A DNA stretch of 28,851 bases from Nemertoderma westbladi (Eukaryota > Xenacoelomorpha > Nemertodermatida > Nemertodermatidae): positions 1-28,851 of the forward strand of contig JAUCBJ010003026.1 of NCBI GenBank assembly GCA_032718475.1, written 5' to 3'. Shown here one piece after another: positions 1 through 10,879 of this stretch. A program made the position numbers and the translations under genes. The notes beneath the pieces are model-generated. The model had not been told where the DNA came from. It did not search any database and worked only from the letters and a program-made list of their open reading frames with translations. Positions within the stretch are counted from its first letter, which is position 1, and every line of letters starts with the position of its first letter.

Positions 1-490
1 CTGGTATATCGAATAGTACTGAAAGACCTGTCAGAATCTACTAAAAACTAATAATAAATAATAAACAAACCTTGAAGCAATCCCAGCATATCTCGTAAAC
101 CTTCACCAGGGACAGTCTCTGCTCGTTTGCGCTTGTCCCTTTTACGCAACATCAGTTTTGTCATTTCACATAACACAATGTCAGGTTTGAAGACTACCCA
201 TTCTCTGTGGTGAAATCTTAATCTATATATATACAATATTTAAATGTAATAAATAAATAAATGTAATAAATGTAACACGTAGTCTAAAGTTTGAAGATGG
301 AAAATAATAAATTCAACGACCAATCGGTAATGAATGGGTTAATTTTTCCATCTTTCCAGTTAATTTGGATTTTTTTCAATGTAACTAAGACTGTAGATTA
401 TTAATCGGAACGCCTTGATGATCCCTTCTCGCTTTTTATGTAGTGAAATACATTACAAAAAGTCAAATGAATATAGATTCTCAGACAGCA
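1..490. other. AT-rich intergenic DNA
   Basis: I see no gene here. The stretch is AT-rich, with short runs such as aataaataaataa near 245-262. Open frames are short and have no recognisable domain. Confidence 0.6.
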
Positions 491-499
491 CTTATTCTT
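491..499. repeat. Left target-site duplication cttattctt
   Basis: This 9-mer recurs at 2177-2185, immediately outside the right TIR. The match extends to 10 bp if the adjoining g is counted. Confidence 0.8.
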
Positions 500-602
500 G
501 GGTAAAACTTTTGCGTAGAGGTATAGCCTACATAGAGGCTACATGTAGGTATGTGTAGCCTACATGTAGGTGCACGTGTAGGGTGAATGTAGGTAGGTGT
601 AG
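500..602 (+). repeat. Left terminal inverted repeat
   Basis: Inverted partner of 2074-2176. It contains internal subrepeats of the tacatgtaggt/gtagcctacatgtagg type, so it can also fold on itself. Confidence 0.88.
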
Positions 603-648
603 GTAGGTCTTTAAAAACAACAATGATGAATGAAATAGGCCTACACGG

Positions 649-812
649 GGTACCCGGACCCGAACTTCCTCGATGAGATGCGAATGCGGCGAACGGGGGT
701 GGTACCCGGAACAACCACGAAGAGATGCGCATATGGCGGGCGGTGGTACCCGAAACAACCAGGAGGAGATGCGAATACGTCGAATGGGGGTCCCCTGAAT
801 ACCCACGAGACG
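649..812. repeat. Short minisatellite inside the TIR element
   Basis: Three units of about 44-52 bp start at 649, 701 and 745 with ggtacccg and share gagatgcgaat and cgaacgggggt-like blocks. A partial fourth unit follows from 792. It is GC-rich compared with its surroundings. No coding role is visible. Confidence 0.75.
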
Positions 813-2073
813 GAGCCTATCAACTACCTACAGTACTGACAAAGGAAAAAACGACTGAACGATATACCCATACATACTGTAGATCTTATGATCCTGTGGG
901 TTCAGGCATGGAGGCTAATGACTTTGTATGGGCCGAACGGCCCGAACCTGATGTTTCCAGTCAAGGAGGAATCGACTAACGGTTAGGGTTAGAGCTCGTC
1001 GTCGGTGTCCATGAGGGTCTGCTGAGGATGAGTGGGTAATTCAACAAAACGCTAACAATGATACCGGACTGACTGATTGAACCAGAGTGGCGATGGTAGT
1101 CGCTGATGTATATATATATTATATATATCATGTATTGATTGTTAGTAGATATTTTTTTATAGATTTGTTTATCAGTTTATTAAATTGTCTTCAATGTCTA
1201 TATTGATAATATTGTGTGCTGATTTTACTTATTTTTCATTTTATAAATCTTGCTGTGGTCGTTTTAATCTACTATAAACTGCCGTATCAATTTCATGATA
1301 TTTTAATGGATATGCAATTTAACTTCTTCTTTCTATTAACTTTCAATGCAATCAAATATAACTGTAAAGCTATTGACTTTCGTGTTATTGTTTTGCTGTT
1401 ACTTCGAGATGGGATTTGAATCTGTGAATCCCATCGGATTACTGATTAATTCCCATCATCGAGATGGGAATACTTTATAATGAAACAGTGTGGTGGTCCG
1501 CGGGATAGTCTGATAGTGGGAAGGGATGGGACTGTTGCTGGTTGGTGGAATGTGACTGCCTGAAAAATTAAAACAAACAAAACTTCCAGACTTCTATATT
1601 TTTACTTTCAAAACAAAACGTCCAAAACATTTCAATGCTGAAGTACTGTTCAAGTCCCATGGATGTATGGTTGATAAACAGATAAAGAGGGGCATAGGGG
1701 GGTCAGGGTTTCTGGTAGACTATAGTCCCCGCGATGATGGCTGTTCTTGTTTAGGTTACTCTTACTCAATAAACATCAGAACGAGTTAATCTAATGGAAC
1801 GATGCCTTTCGTGGCGTTAGCATACTCAAATTTATTAGGGCATAATATTTATGACGAGTAAGGGACTTTAGTATAATCAGAACGCGATGTTTGATATTTA
1901 TACAGTACTGCGAGCCTATGCAGTAAAACCTGTTGTCTGACAGCAGACAGGTCTGCAGGTTGATGTACCGTATTGTACCGTGGAGATCAGAGATTATTGC
2001 CATACATCCTGATTGACGACCGTGTATCACGTTACTGCAAGTTGACACATAAATTACATTAATATCTATGGGA
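813..2073. other. Interior of the TIR element, no gene
   Basis: I find no transposase or other recognisable product. The sequence includes a TA-rich run near 1107-1130 and a small hairpin around 1408-1437 (gggatttgaa... with gaatccc). Confidence 0.5.
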
Positions 2074-2176
2074 CTACACCTACCTACATTCACCCTACAC
2101 GTGCATCTACATGTAGGCTACACATACCTACATGAAGCCTCTATGTAGGCTATACCTCTACGCAAAAGATATACCC
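2074..2176 (-). repeat. Right terminal inverted repeat
   Basis: Reverse complement of 500-602. Differences are at the two outer A/T positions and at two internal bases. Confidence 0.88.
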
Positions 2177-2185
2177 CTTATTCTT
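2177..2185. repeat. Right target-site duplication cttattctt
   Basis: Identical to 491-499. Confidence 0.8.
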
Positions 2186-2632
2186 GTAGCATTTGATCGA
2201 AAAAATGAATTAGAGAAAATCAATAATCGAGAATCACCTATTGCAGCTGCAAAGCTCATAAACAGTATTGTATATCAATAAGTGCAAAATGAGTGCATAT
2301 CAGCACCATTAGCTGCAATATTTTATTATATTTTAAATAAATTTTAACAAAAATTGATATACAAATTTAAAACAAATTAAAACAAAATAAAATACAAATA
2401 AATTAAAACAAATTTAAATTTACATAATCAATCCATCTGAAACTGTTAAAAACTTATAACCCCACTCGTTATGGGAGTGACATAAATAACTAGTTTTTCT
2501 CTGATGGATTAAATAGTAATTAAATTGTGATTATTAATCTGTTATTTGTGTTCCAGTATATTAAGTTCTTAAACATGAACAGCCAAATTTAGTTATCAAT
2601 AAAATTTGAAATACTTATTTAATTTTAATTTG
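2186..2632. other. AT-rich intergenic DNA
   Basis: Very AT-rich, with runs of ataaattaaaaca type near 2330-2420. No gene or element recognised. Confidence 0.5.
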
Positions 2633-2887
2633 ATTGTTGTATATTGAGGCGCCGTTCATATCAATGTAATGAACATAGAAGGGCAATGAATCCAGAAGGT
2701 ACAGCTAAACCCTGGTGTTTAAAGAAAGTGACTCTAGGGGGTGAATCTGGTTTTTACTATTGTTGTATATTGAGGCGCCGTTCATGTTAATGTAATTAAC
2801 ATAGAAGGGGCAATGAACCCAGAAGGTACAGCTAAACCCTGGTGTTTAAAGAAAGTGACTCTAGGGGGTGAATCTGGTTTTTACTAT
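2633..2887. repeat. Tandem duplication, 126-bp unit, two copies
   Basis: Copy one is 2633-2758 and copy two 2759-2887. Both begin attgttgtatattgaggcgc and end ggtgaatctggtttttact. They differ by a handful of substitutions and a 1-bp indel in the aagggg run, so the duplication is recent. No coding content seen. Confidence 0.9.
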
Positions 2888-4740
2888 GTCATTTTTTTAA
2901 CAACAAAATTGATAAATTCCTACAGGAAGTTGGCAGGAGGTTCAATATTAACAACTCAATAACAATACTAGGACAAAGTTAAAATGGTTTCAAAGGGTTT
3001 CGATTGTATGATCGTTAGTATTATACATATCATACTTTTAATATTTCAATTGAATTAGCTAATTGTAAAATTAATTAGATGCTGCATTATGATTATATAT
3101 TTTTCGCGATGAAATTATTTTGTATATCGCAAACATACATTTTATCACGATAACATTAATTTTATTGCGATAATTTCAATGTTATTGCAACAAATTAATT
3201 TTATTATTAAGTGAAATTTATTACAAACCAATTAATTTAGTTTTTATAGTACTATTAATAAATATGAATTCACACTAAAATAGTATATATATGACGGTTT
3301 GGTGTTTTACAATGGCACTAACTAAAATTAAACTCAAGCACACTAGAAACATTTTATTTGATCGAAAACATTTTGTTGATCATCGATATCGAAATGTTTT
3401 GGGATTCCAGGGGCTCATAATGCGTTAATTGTTGTGTTGCAAGAATATTATATATAATTTGCAAATTCTATAAATTTGAATTTATGAGTACAACAGAAAA
3501 TTAATCATTCTGCTCGAAGGCACCACGAACATGTACTACATCTTTCACACTATACTTAAATTTGTCTCTAATAAAATTTTTCCATTTTGGATTCTCCAGT
3601 TGTAATAGTTCCCAACAAAAATGTCGAGATAATTTCATCTCCATCTCCACTCCTCAGTCAGTGGAGAAGGGGAATATTTAAGAAATTCCTCAACAGCATC
3701 CTCTGTTGTCTCGACTAGGATAAATGACTATTCTCTGTTGAAAAACGAATTAAAAATTAGACATAATGCCTTTCATGGGCCGAGGATATCTTATATATTA
3801 GCAGACCCCAGCTTGCAAACTGATGCTACAAATATCGGAGGTGATACTTGATGCAAAGAAGGAGAACATAGTAGACATGTCAAACGAATAATAAACTAGC
3901 TGGCGGGGCTAGTGCACCGCGAAAGAAGCTCTCTAGCTTCAGACGACTGTTCAACTGTCCACCTCTTCGTTCAAGTTACACTCAAAATAAAGTGTATGCA
4001 TCAATAATGTATATCACATAAATGACCTTTATTATGTTCTCTAAGAGTTAATGAACAGAAAGCGGCACATAATTATTGACCTTTCAATTTACTATATTAT
4101 TAGAAGTTTGTTAAGACTTATTACTGTAAAAGTATTCACTATCTATCTATGTATGTATGTATATCGGGTGAACTCCTCGGTAGCGATTTCCAAAAAATGT
4201 ATTAAAGTGTCTTTCATTTATTTAGAAAAATAGCCCCATTACACGAAAAGTACCATAGACTCAATGATAGAAACACCAGCTGCTGGTGCTCATGAGGGCC
4301 TAGTAAGCTACTACTATTGATTGAATGCATTTGGCAGAATAGTTTATTACTTGCCAAGTGTATCTCACTCTATCCCATTAGTTTGTAATGTATTATTACC
4401 CCACCAGCTGAATAGCCCTCCGCAGTGAATCCTATGGGAATATCTATTTACTGCTGGGAGGACAGCTGATTGAAATCTAGGCACTGGGTCGTTCAAATGT
4501 TTTATAGGTTAATAATAATGAATGGGGAGGAACCCAACTACCTATTTTTGTATATGGTGGGTCTTCTTATAGCCAGCTTGCTGGCATTTTAACTGTGTCG
4601 TCTCACAAAAGCAAAGACTCGACTCTAATCGAATTGCAATAAATACCGTAAAAGTACCGAAAATATACACTGCATGTTGGTGAAATTACTTTATACAGAT
4701 CCCAGGACCACGCTGAATCCAACAGTATTCTCCCCATATC
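2888..4740. other. AT-rich intergenic DNA with one possible exon-like patch
   Basis: Mostly AT-rich. Around 3100-3215 a loose motif (attttatcacgataa, attttattgcgataa, tgttattgcaac) recurs about every 20-30 bp and looks like a degenerate repeat. A small minus-strand frame at 3501-3644 is listed separately. Nothing else recognisable. Confidence 0.45.
3501..3644 (-). other. Possible coding fragment or exon remnant, unrecognised
   Basis: A 47-codon minus-strand frame runs from an ATG at 3644 to a TAA at 3501-3503. Its composition (LLQLENPKWKNFIRDKF, YSVKDVVHVRGAF) looks protein-like rather than random. Upstream, in a different frame, 3654-3720 reads VETTEDAVEEFLKYSPSP, and a pyrimidine-rich tttttcaacag precedes that stretch on the minus strand like a splice acceptor. 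The two pieces would need a 1-bp shift to join, so this may be an eroded exon. I do not recognise a family. Confidence 0.25.
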
Positions 4741-4751
4741 GCGAGAGCCAG
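4741..4751. repeat. Target-site duplication gcgagagccag, left copy
   Basis: Recurs at 5959-5969 directly after the LINE tail. Confidence 0.85.
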
Positions 4752-5958
4752 CCATTGAAGAGTTATCAAAAAAGAAAGACAGGCATCTGGCTGTTATCTT
4801 TGTTGACTTCTTCAAGGCCTTTGATTCAGTCTCTCGCTCACGTATGTTCAGCATACTTTCATTATATGGGATTCCTGATGAAATTATTGCAGCAATCAGA
4901 TCAGTATACGATGGTTCGACAACATTTGTGTCTACTGTTGACGGTGACACAGAACCATTTGAAGTGTTATGGGGCGTCCTGCAGGGAGACACACTTGCAC
5001 CATTCTTGTTCATAATTGTTGTTGACTATGTTCTTCGCATGTCCTTAGATCATCATAATGATGATGGGGTGATGATAACTCCACCTACTGGCTCCAGAAG
5101 TCGAGGAAATCCTGCCAAGTACCTAACTGATCTAGACTTTGCTGATGACTTAGGAGTACTCTCAGAATCACTAGAGGGAGCCCAATGGCTCCTCAGCTCA
5201 TTAGAACATGCTGCTTCTAGTGTTGGTCTTTTTATTAACTCCAGAAAGACCAAAATTTTGACAGTTAACTTTGAAAGTCCTCAGCAAGTCTCTGATCGGA
5301 TGAGCATAAGCTCAAAAGATGGTATGCTTGAGCATGTGGATGACTTCTGTTACCTGGGATCATGGATCCGGAAGTCAGGTGAGGACCTGCGAATACGTAA
5401 GGGAAAGGCATGGGCAGCCTTGAATAGGCTTTCCAGGATTTGGAAGTCACTGAGAATTAATCGGAAACTTAAGGTCCGGTTATTTAGAGCAGCAGTAGTT
5501 CCAGTACTCCTCTATGGGAGTCCATGCTGGGCTCGAACTGCTGAGGACACCAAATCTCTGGACGGCACATTCACAAGAATGCTACGCCGGGTTCATTGTG
5601 TCAAGTTCAATGCACACATCTCCAACCAGACACTATATAACATTGGAGGTGTCTCATTGGTTCCCCCAAGCTTGACACTAGAACAAAATCGCCTCCGCTT
5701 TGCAGGACATTGCTTTCGCCGTGAGGACCAGCCAGTGCATAATCTTTTACTTTGGCAGCCTCATGGAGTGAATAAGCATGGTGGACAGCCCATGACTTTC
5801 TTGAGACGCATCTTAAAGGACACTGGCCTTGAAGATGCGGATGATCTAGCAAATGTCATGGGTGATAGGGAGTTGTAGCGGTGCAATTTTGTCGATAAGC
5901 CGGCACAGCATTCTTAAAAATGCAGCTGCAATGCAGCATGCCGATCCTAGTAGTAGTA
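4752..5958 (+). mobile_element. RTE-like LINE, copy 1, 5'-truncated
   Basis: Homologous to 7691-8886 and, in reverse, to 12342-13545. It starts abruptly inside the RT domain, as expected from incomplete target-primed reverse transcription. It ends in the shared 3' sequence gccgatcctag followed by (tag)n, with no poly(A). An 11-bp duplication flanks it. Trinucleotide tails and variable duplications fit the RTE group of APE-class LINEs; the exact clade is inferred. Confidence 0.9.
4754..5878 (+). pseudogene. Reverse transcriptase fragment of RTE-like LINE (copy 1)
   Basis: The frame is open from the truncation point at 4754, although the first ATG is at 4844; that ATG is internal to the original protein. 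It carries RT motif A (VIFVDFFKAFDSV), motif B (VLQGDTLAPFLFIIVVDYV), the catalytic FADD box (LDFADDLGVL), motif D (INSRKTKIL) and motif E (DDFCYLGSWI), then the LINE C-terminal region with RLRFAGHCFRRED. The endonuclease and the first RT motifs are missing because of 5' truncation. A TGG-to-TAG change at 5876-5878 ends the frame 15 codons before the homologous stop in copy 2. It cannot encode a working retrotransposase but looks young, with few other lesions. Confidence 0.9.
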
Positions 5959-5969
5959 GCGAGAGCCAG
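5959..5969. repeat. Target-site duplication gcgagagccag, right copy
   Basis: Second copy of 4741-4751. The first g could also belong to the (tag)n tail. Confidence 0.82.
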
Positions 5970-6083
5970 TAGTTTAGGAGATAGAGGAACAAACAAACAT
6001 ACATACACAATTTGAGCTTTAGATATAAATTATAAAAATAATCACAGTTATGTCTGAACTGCACCTCACAAATATACATGCTT

Positions 6084-7160
6084 CGCTTCTCGCTTCAGCA
6101 GATGATAGTGGCAATGGTGGAATTGGTCTATTGATGAATCCAACTGCACATGCAGCATTGGACAAAATAGACCAAATCTCTAACCGCATCATCCGTTGCC
6201 ACTTCTCATGTTCTGGAAGACTGGCTAAGAAGTTTCCTAAGGTGGTTCTGATTTTGTGCTACTCTCCAACTAGTGTTTCCCCTGTAGAGGAGGTGGAAAA
6301 TTTCTACCAGGATCTTCAAGCAGCTACTGATGGAGTGGATCAGCATGCATTCTTAACATTCCTGGGAGACTTTAATGCAAGTCTGCATCAATCACCTACA
6401 TCACCCTGGGTCTATAGCAATAGTGTTAACCGAAATTCCGTCCATCTTCAGGATTTTATCTCTGGAAATGTATTGTTTTCTGCTGGAACCCAGTTCAAGA
6501 AGCGAACTGGAAAGCTATGGACTCATAGTGGACCCAGTGGTCACAAGTCCCAGATAGACCATATCCTGTTTCGTAGGAAATATGGGAGCTCTATACAAGA
6601 CTGTAATGCATTTACACTACGACCCTTCTCCAGTGATCACCGCCTTATTGTGGCAAAGGTAAGACTTAGTCTGCGTGCTAGCAGAACAACGAAATCTGCC
6701 TTGCCATGGCATGACTGGTCCTCTCTGTTGCAACAGCCAAGTGTGAGATCCAGCTTCACACTACAGCTGAGCAACAGGTATGAGGTTCTTGCCTCTGAGG
6801 CGGCAGATCACTGTGAAGGCTATACTGCCTTCACAGAGGCAGTTAAGTTAGCAGCTGCAGAAACAGTTCCTGTATACACTCGAAACAGGAAACGGGCCCA
6901 CTGGACTGACAACAAAATTCAGAAGTGCCGAAATGACCTCTATAAGGCACAGATAGAGTCCTGACTCAAACAGACTACAGCGGCCAAGAATGCAGTTAAG
7001 GCTGCATCTAGGTCCCTGAACAGGCAGTACTCTGTTAATTTACAGGAGCTAATAAACCAACAGGTTGATGCCATCAATGATGCTGACGATAGCAGGCAAT
7101 CATCCCAGGCATGGAGATCGATCAACTTGCTTGCTGGTCGAAAAAGCCAACCAACCACCA
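6084..7160 (+). pseudogene. APE endonuclease and connector of RTE-like LINE (copy 2)
   Basis: The frame shows ADDSGNGGIGLLMNP, the endonuclease core FLGDFNAS, the QIDHILFRRK region and the late catalytic motif SDHRLIVAKV. These are hallmarks of the apurinic endonuclease that nicks the target for target-primed reverse transcription. The N-terminal strand with the QEHR motif, visible in the minus-strand copy, is missing. The frame closes at a TGA at 6962-6964. Reading past it, the same frame continues to about 7160 (NLLAGRKSQPTT), where a 1-bp deletion relative to the minus-strand copy shifts into the RT frame. The copy therefore carries one nonsense and one frameshift lesion. Confidence 0.85.
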
Positions 7161-8850
7161 GGTTAAGGCTGAATCACCAGCCAATCGCCTCAATGGTTGG
7201 AAGGCCCACTTTGAAAAGCTCCTCAATAATGACAGGGTATTGCCTGATAACTTTATAGAAGTAAAAGTGTCTGAGTCTGTACTCCCAGATATTCCCATTG
7301 GTGATATCTTCTTTGCAGAAGTGAAGGCTGCTGCAAAGAGCATTAAGACCAATCGTGCCAGTGGAGTAGATGGTGTTCCCCCTGAGGTCTTTAAATTACC
7401 TGAGTGTTTAAAGCTCATATATCCCATCATAGTAGCCATGTACCAAACAACAAGAGTCCCACAAGAAATGAAAACAAATAAGTTGGTGCCAGTTCCCAAG
7501 AAGGGCAACCTAACACTCTATGGTTCTTTTCGGGGAATCTCATTGATCTCGATTGCTGCAAAGCTATACAATAGAATTATATTAAATCGCATCAGGGATC
7601 CCATTGAGAGACTGCTCCGTGGAAATCAGAATGGGTTCCGTAAAGGTCGTGGGACCATGGAGCCCTTTTTGGCACTTAGAAGGATAATTGAAGAGTTATC
7701 AAAAAAGAAAGACAGGCATCTGGCTGTTATCTTTGTTGATTTCTTCAAGGCCTTTGATTCAGTCTTTCGCTCACGTATGTTCAGCATACTTTCATTATAT
7801 GGGATTCCTGATGAAATTAATGCAGCAATCAGATCAGTATACGATGGTTCGACAACATTTGTGTCTACTGTTGACGGTGACACAGAACCATTTGAAGTGT
7901 TATGGGGCGTCCTCCAGGGAGACACACTTGCACCATTCTTGTTCATAATTGTTGTTGACTATGTTCTACGCATGTCCTTAGATCATCACAATGATGATGG
8001 GGTAATGATAACTCCACCTACTGGCTCCAGAAGTCGAGGAAATCCTGCCAAGTACCTAACTGATCTAGACTTTGCTGATGACTTAGGAGTACTCTCAGAA
8101 TCACTAGAGGGAGCCCAACGGCTCCTCAGCTCATTAGAACATGCTGCTTCTAGTGTTGGTCTTTTTATTAACTCCAGAAAGACCAAAATTTTGACAGTTA
8201 ACTTTGAAAGTCCTCAGCAAGTCTCTGATCGGATGAGCATAAGCTCAAAAGATGGTATGCTTGAGCATGTGGATGACTTCTGTTACCTGGGAGAATGGAT
8301 CCGGAAGTCAGGTGAGGACCTTCGAAAACATAAGGGAAATGCATGGGCAACCTTGAATAGGCTTTCCAGGATTTGGAAGTCACCGAGAATTAATCGGAAA
8401 CTTAAGGTCCAATTATTTAGAGCAGCAGTAGTTCCAGTACTCCTCTATGGGAGTCCATGCTGGGCTCTAACTGCTGAGGACACCAAATCTCTGGATGGCA
8501 CATTCACAAGAATGCTACGCCGGGTTCATTGTGTCAAGTACAATGCACACATCTCCAACCAGACACTATATAACATTGGAGGTGTCTCATTGGTTCCCCC
8601 AAGCTTGACACTAGAACAAAATCGCCTCCGTTTTGCAGGACATTGCTTTCGCCGTGAGGACCAGCCAGTGCATAATCTTGTACTTTGGCAGCCTCATGGA
8701 GTGAATAAGCATGGTGGACAGCCCATGACATTCTTGAGACGCATCTTAAAGGACACTGGCCTTGAAGATGCAGATGATCTAGCAAATGTCATGGGTGATA
8801 GGGAGTTGTGGCGGTGCAATTTTGTCGATAAGCCGGCACAGCATTCTTAA
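7111..8850 (+). pseudogene. Reverse transcriptase of RTE-like LINE (copy 2)
   Basis: A long frame whose first ATG (7111) is only the start of the open stretch; true homology in this frame begins after the frameshift near 7160. It holds all RT blocks: the early motif GSFRGISLISIAAKLYNRI, NQNGFRKGRG, motif A FVDFFKAFDSV near residue 210, motif B LQGDTLAPFLF, the intact FADD box near residue 320, motifs D and E, then a C-terminal domain ending at a TAA (8848-8850). The RT is undamaged across this frame, but it is cut off from its endonuclease by the lesions at 6962 and about 7160. Confidence 0.9.
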
Positions 8851-8886
8851 AAATGCAGCTGCAATGCAGCATGCCGATCCTAGTAG
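8832..8886 (+). other. Conserved 3' end of the RTE-like LINE with foldable element
   Basis: All three copies end with the same block: cggca... aatgcagctgcaatgcagcat... tgccgatcctag(tag)n. The cggca/tgccg ends and the near-palindromic gcagctgc core can fold into a stem. In LINEs the 3' end is what the RT recognises, so this is a candidate recognition hairpin. Its role is inferred. Confidence 0.5.
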
Positions 8887-9044
8887 TTATAGACATAGAC
8901 TATAGACAATTATACCCATCAATTATATACCAACGCCTATGACATTACCTGATGATGCAATGGCAATTGTTAGGATGTGTTAACTATTTTTAAAAACAGA
9001 ATAAGACAATTATTTTTATGATAAACGCAGGGACGCTAACACAA

Positions 9045-9400
9045 CAAACAAACAAGGAACAGCCGACACTGTTATTGGGGCCCCACACATTCAGGTTGTG
9101 ATTTATTTGCTGACTTGTTAACTTTGTTTAACTTTGTCTTTGTAAAATTAATTTATTGACTTGACTTGTGTGCCTGATTTATTTGTCTTAATTCTTAACT
9201 TAATTCTTGCGAGGACAAACAAACAAACAAGGAACAGCCGACACTGTTATTGGGGGCCCACACATTCAGGTTGTGATTTATTTGCTGGCTTGGTAACTTT
9301 GCCTTTGTAAAATTAATTTATTGACTTGGCTTGTGGACCTGATTTATTTGTTGATTTATGTATTTATTTATCTTAATTCTTAACTTAATTCTTGCTAGGA
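9045..9400. repeat. Tandem duplication, about 175-bp unit, two copies
   Basis: 9045-9214 and about 9218-9400 share caaggaacagccgacactg, cccacacattcaggttgtga and ttgtaaaattaatttattga. They end in nearly the same attcttgc-aggac. The second copy has an insertion of ttgatttatgtatttattta type. No coding content seen. Confidence 0.85.
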
Positions 9401-9661
9401 CGATATTTCAAGTTTACTAATATTATACATTACCTCAGACATAATGCGGTACATCGTATTCTAGAAACCTGGCTATTGATATTACTAATCCAATGATTCT
9501 GTAACCGATGATCCACTGATGATCCATGAATACCCTTTCCAAATGTCGCTGCCCTGTGACACAACATTCCTATGTCGCAACAACATAAATGAGTGCCTAA
9601 GACGACCATTAAACCTGCTGTGATTAGAAGGTAGTGCGGATTCATAATTAAGTTTCCCAAA
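9401..9661. other. Unassigned spacer before the minisatellite
   Basis: No gene recognised. Confidence 0.4.
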
Positions 9662-10466
9662 AGCGGTAATTGTCTGAATCAATGGCTGGTTAGTTAGTGT
9701 CTGGAGAGCTGCGGTAATTGTCTGAATCAATGGCTGGTTAGTTAGTGTCTGGAAAGCTGCGGTAATTGTCTGAATCAATGGCTGGTTAGTTAGTGTCTGG
9801 AAAGCTGCGGTAATTGTCTGAATCAATGTTGGTTAGTTAGTGTCTGGAGAGCTGCGGTCATTGTCTGAATCAATGGCTGGTTAGTTAGTGTCTGGAGAGC
9901 TATTTGTCTGAATCAATGGCTGGTTAGTTAGTGTCTGGAGAGCTATTTGTCTGAATCAATGGCTTGTTAGTTCTGGAGAGCTATTTGTCTGAATCAATGG
10001 CTGGTTAGTTAGTGTCTGGAGAGCTATTTGTCTGAATCAATGGCTGGTTAGTTAGTGTCTGGAGAGCTATTTGTCTGAATCAATGGCTGGTTAGTTAGTG
10101 TCTGGAGAGCTGCGGTAATTGTCTGAATCAATGGCTGGTTAGTTAGTGTCTGGAGAGCTATTTGTCTGAATCAATGGCTGGTTAGTTAGTGTCTGGAGAG
10201 CTATTTGTCTGAATCAATGGCTGGTTAGTTAGTGTCTGGAGAGCTATTTGTCTGAATCAATAGCTGGTTAGTTAGTGTCAGGAGAGCTATTTGTCTGAAT
10301 CAATGGCTGGTTAGTTAGTGTCTGGAGAGCTATTTTTCTGAATCAATGGCTGGTTAGTTAGTGTCTGGAGAGCTATTTGTCTGAATCAATGGCTGGTTAG
10401 TTAGTGTCTGGAGAGCTATTTATCTGAATCAATGGCTGGTTAGTTAGTGTCTGGAGAGCTATTTAT
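9662..10466. repeat. Minisatellite, 18 units of two lengths (43 and 48 bp)
   Basis: The block tctgaatcaatggctggtta recurs 18 times between 9672 and 10423. Units at the left end are mostly 48 bp and carry gcggtaattg between the gagagct and tctgaat blocks. Most later units are 43 bp and carry atttg there. A 48-bp type unit reappears at about 10107-10130 within the 43-bp run. One unit near 9961 is shortened. Units are nearly identical, pointing to recent amplification by slippage or unequal exchange. The array is non-coding as far as I can tell. Confidence 0.95.
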
Positions 10467-10879
10467 GGAAAATATTTTAAAATAATCTGATTAGTATAAA
10501 TGGCTGTTTTAGTCCTCTATACGTAGGCAAAAAATGAAAAAAAAAACAAATAACCAGCACTTTTCAGTTTTAACACAAAATTATTAATTCTATAAATTCA
10601 CATTTTTAGGCTTTCTGGGGCGCTGTGATTCTAATGGAATAGATTTATAATTTGCCAGATCATTACAAATCATATTTTTCGGAAATTTTGGTGCTAGCAC
10701 AAAATTTCGTACCCATCACCATAAAGTACAAGTTTGAGATGTCCAGTGCAGTTTTTATTGATACCATCGGATTCAGGAACCTCATAAACCCGTATAACGA
10801 AAGAAACAAGATGATACTACCTATTGATCAGTTTGCTTATTTTCAAAAATTCAAAAGGGAGGGCTCGAGGGGGTTCAGT
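10467..10879. other. Unassigned AT-rich spacer
   Basis: A short plus-strand open stretch (10652-10936) has no recognisable domain in its first part. Its end overlaps the decayed LINE that follows. Confidence 0.35.

Larger units (their letters stand above)
500..2176. mobile_element. Non-autonomous DNA transposon with 103-bp TIRs (Mutator- or Merlin-like)
   Basis: Positions 500-602 and 2074-2176 are inverted copies, equal in length at 103 bp, with about four mismatches. Both ends start gggta when read inward. The 9-mer cttattctt lies directly outside both ends (491-499 and 2177-2185), as expected for a target-site duplication. A 9-bp duplication with long TIRs beginning GGG fits the Mutator-like (MULE) superfamily; Merlin (8-9 bp) is the alternative. 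The 1.5-kb interior has no transposase-like frame, only a short minisatellite and AT-rich DNA, so the element would depend on a transposase made elsewhere. Boundaries are read directly from the sequence; the superfamily is inferred. Confidence 0.85.
6084..8886 (+). mobile_element. RTE-like LINE, copy 2, longest contiguous copy
   Basis: Homology with the minus-strand copy (20429-22441) begins around 6084, inside the endonuclease domain, so the element is 5'-truncated. It runs through the endonuclease, connector, RT and C-terminal region to the same 3' end, gccgatcctagtag. It sits only about 125 bp downstream of copy 1 on the same strand. I could not identify a convincing target-site duplication. 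Confidence 0.88.

Noticed and set aside
981-992. Telomere-like ggttagggttag
   Set aside because: Only two units, inside the transposon interior; too short to mean anything.
1791-2093. Minus-strand 100-codon frame in the TIR element
   Set aside because: It runs into the TIR, has no recognisable motif and has composition typical of chance open frames.
4603-8785. Antisense frames opposite the RTE-like copies
   Set aside because: They mirror the RT coding strand, recur in every copy and have no domain of their own.
9485-9826. Minus-strand frame with a repeated QTLTNQPLIQTITA-type peptide
   Set aside because: It is a translation of the 48-bp units of the minisatellite. The frame is lost as soon as 43-bp units begin.
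9662-10466. Regularly spaced repeats resembling a CRISPR array
   Set aside because: The sequence between repeat cores is itself repeated, so there are no unique spacers, and the context is eukaryotic.
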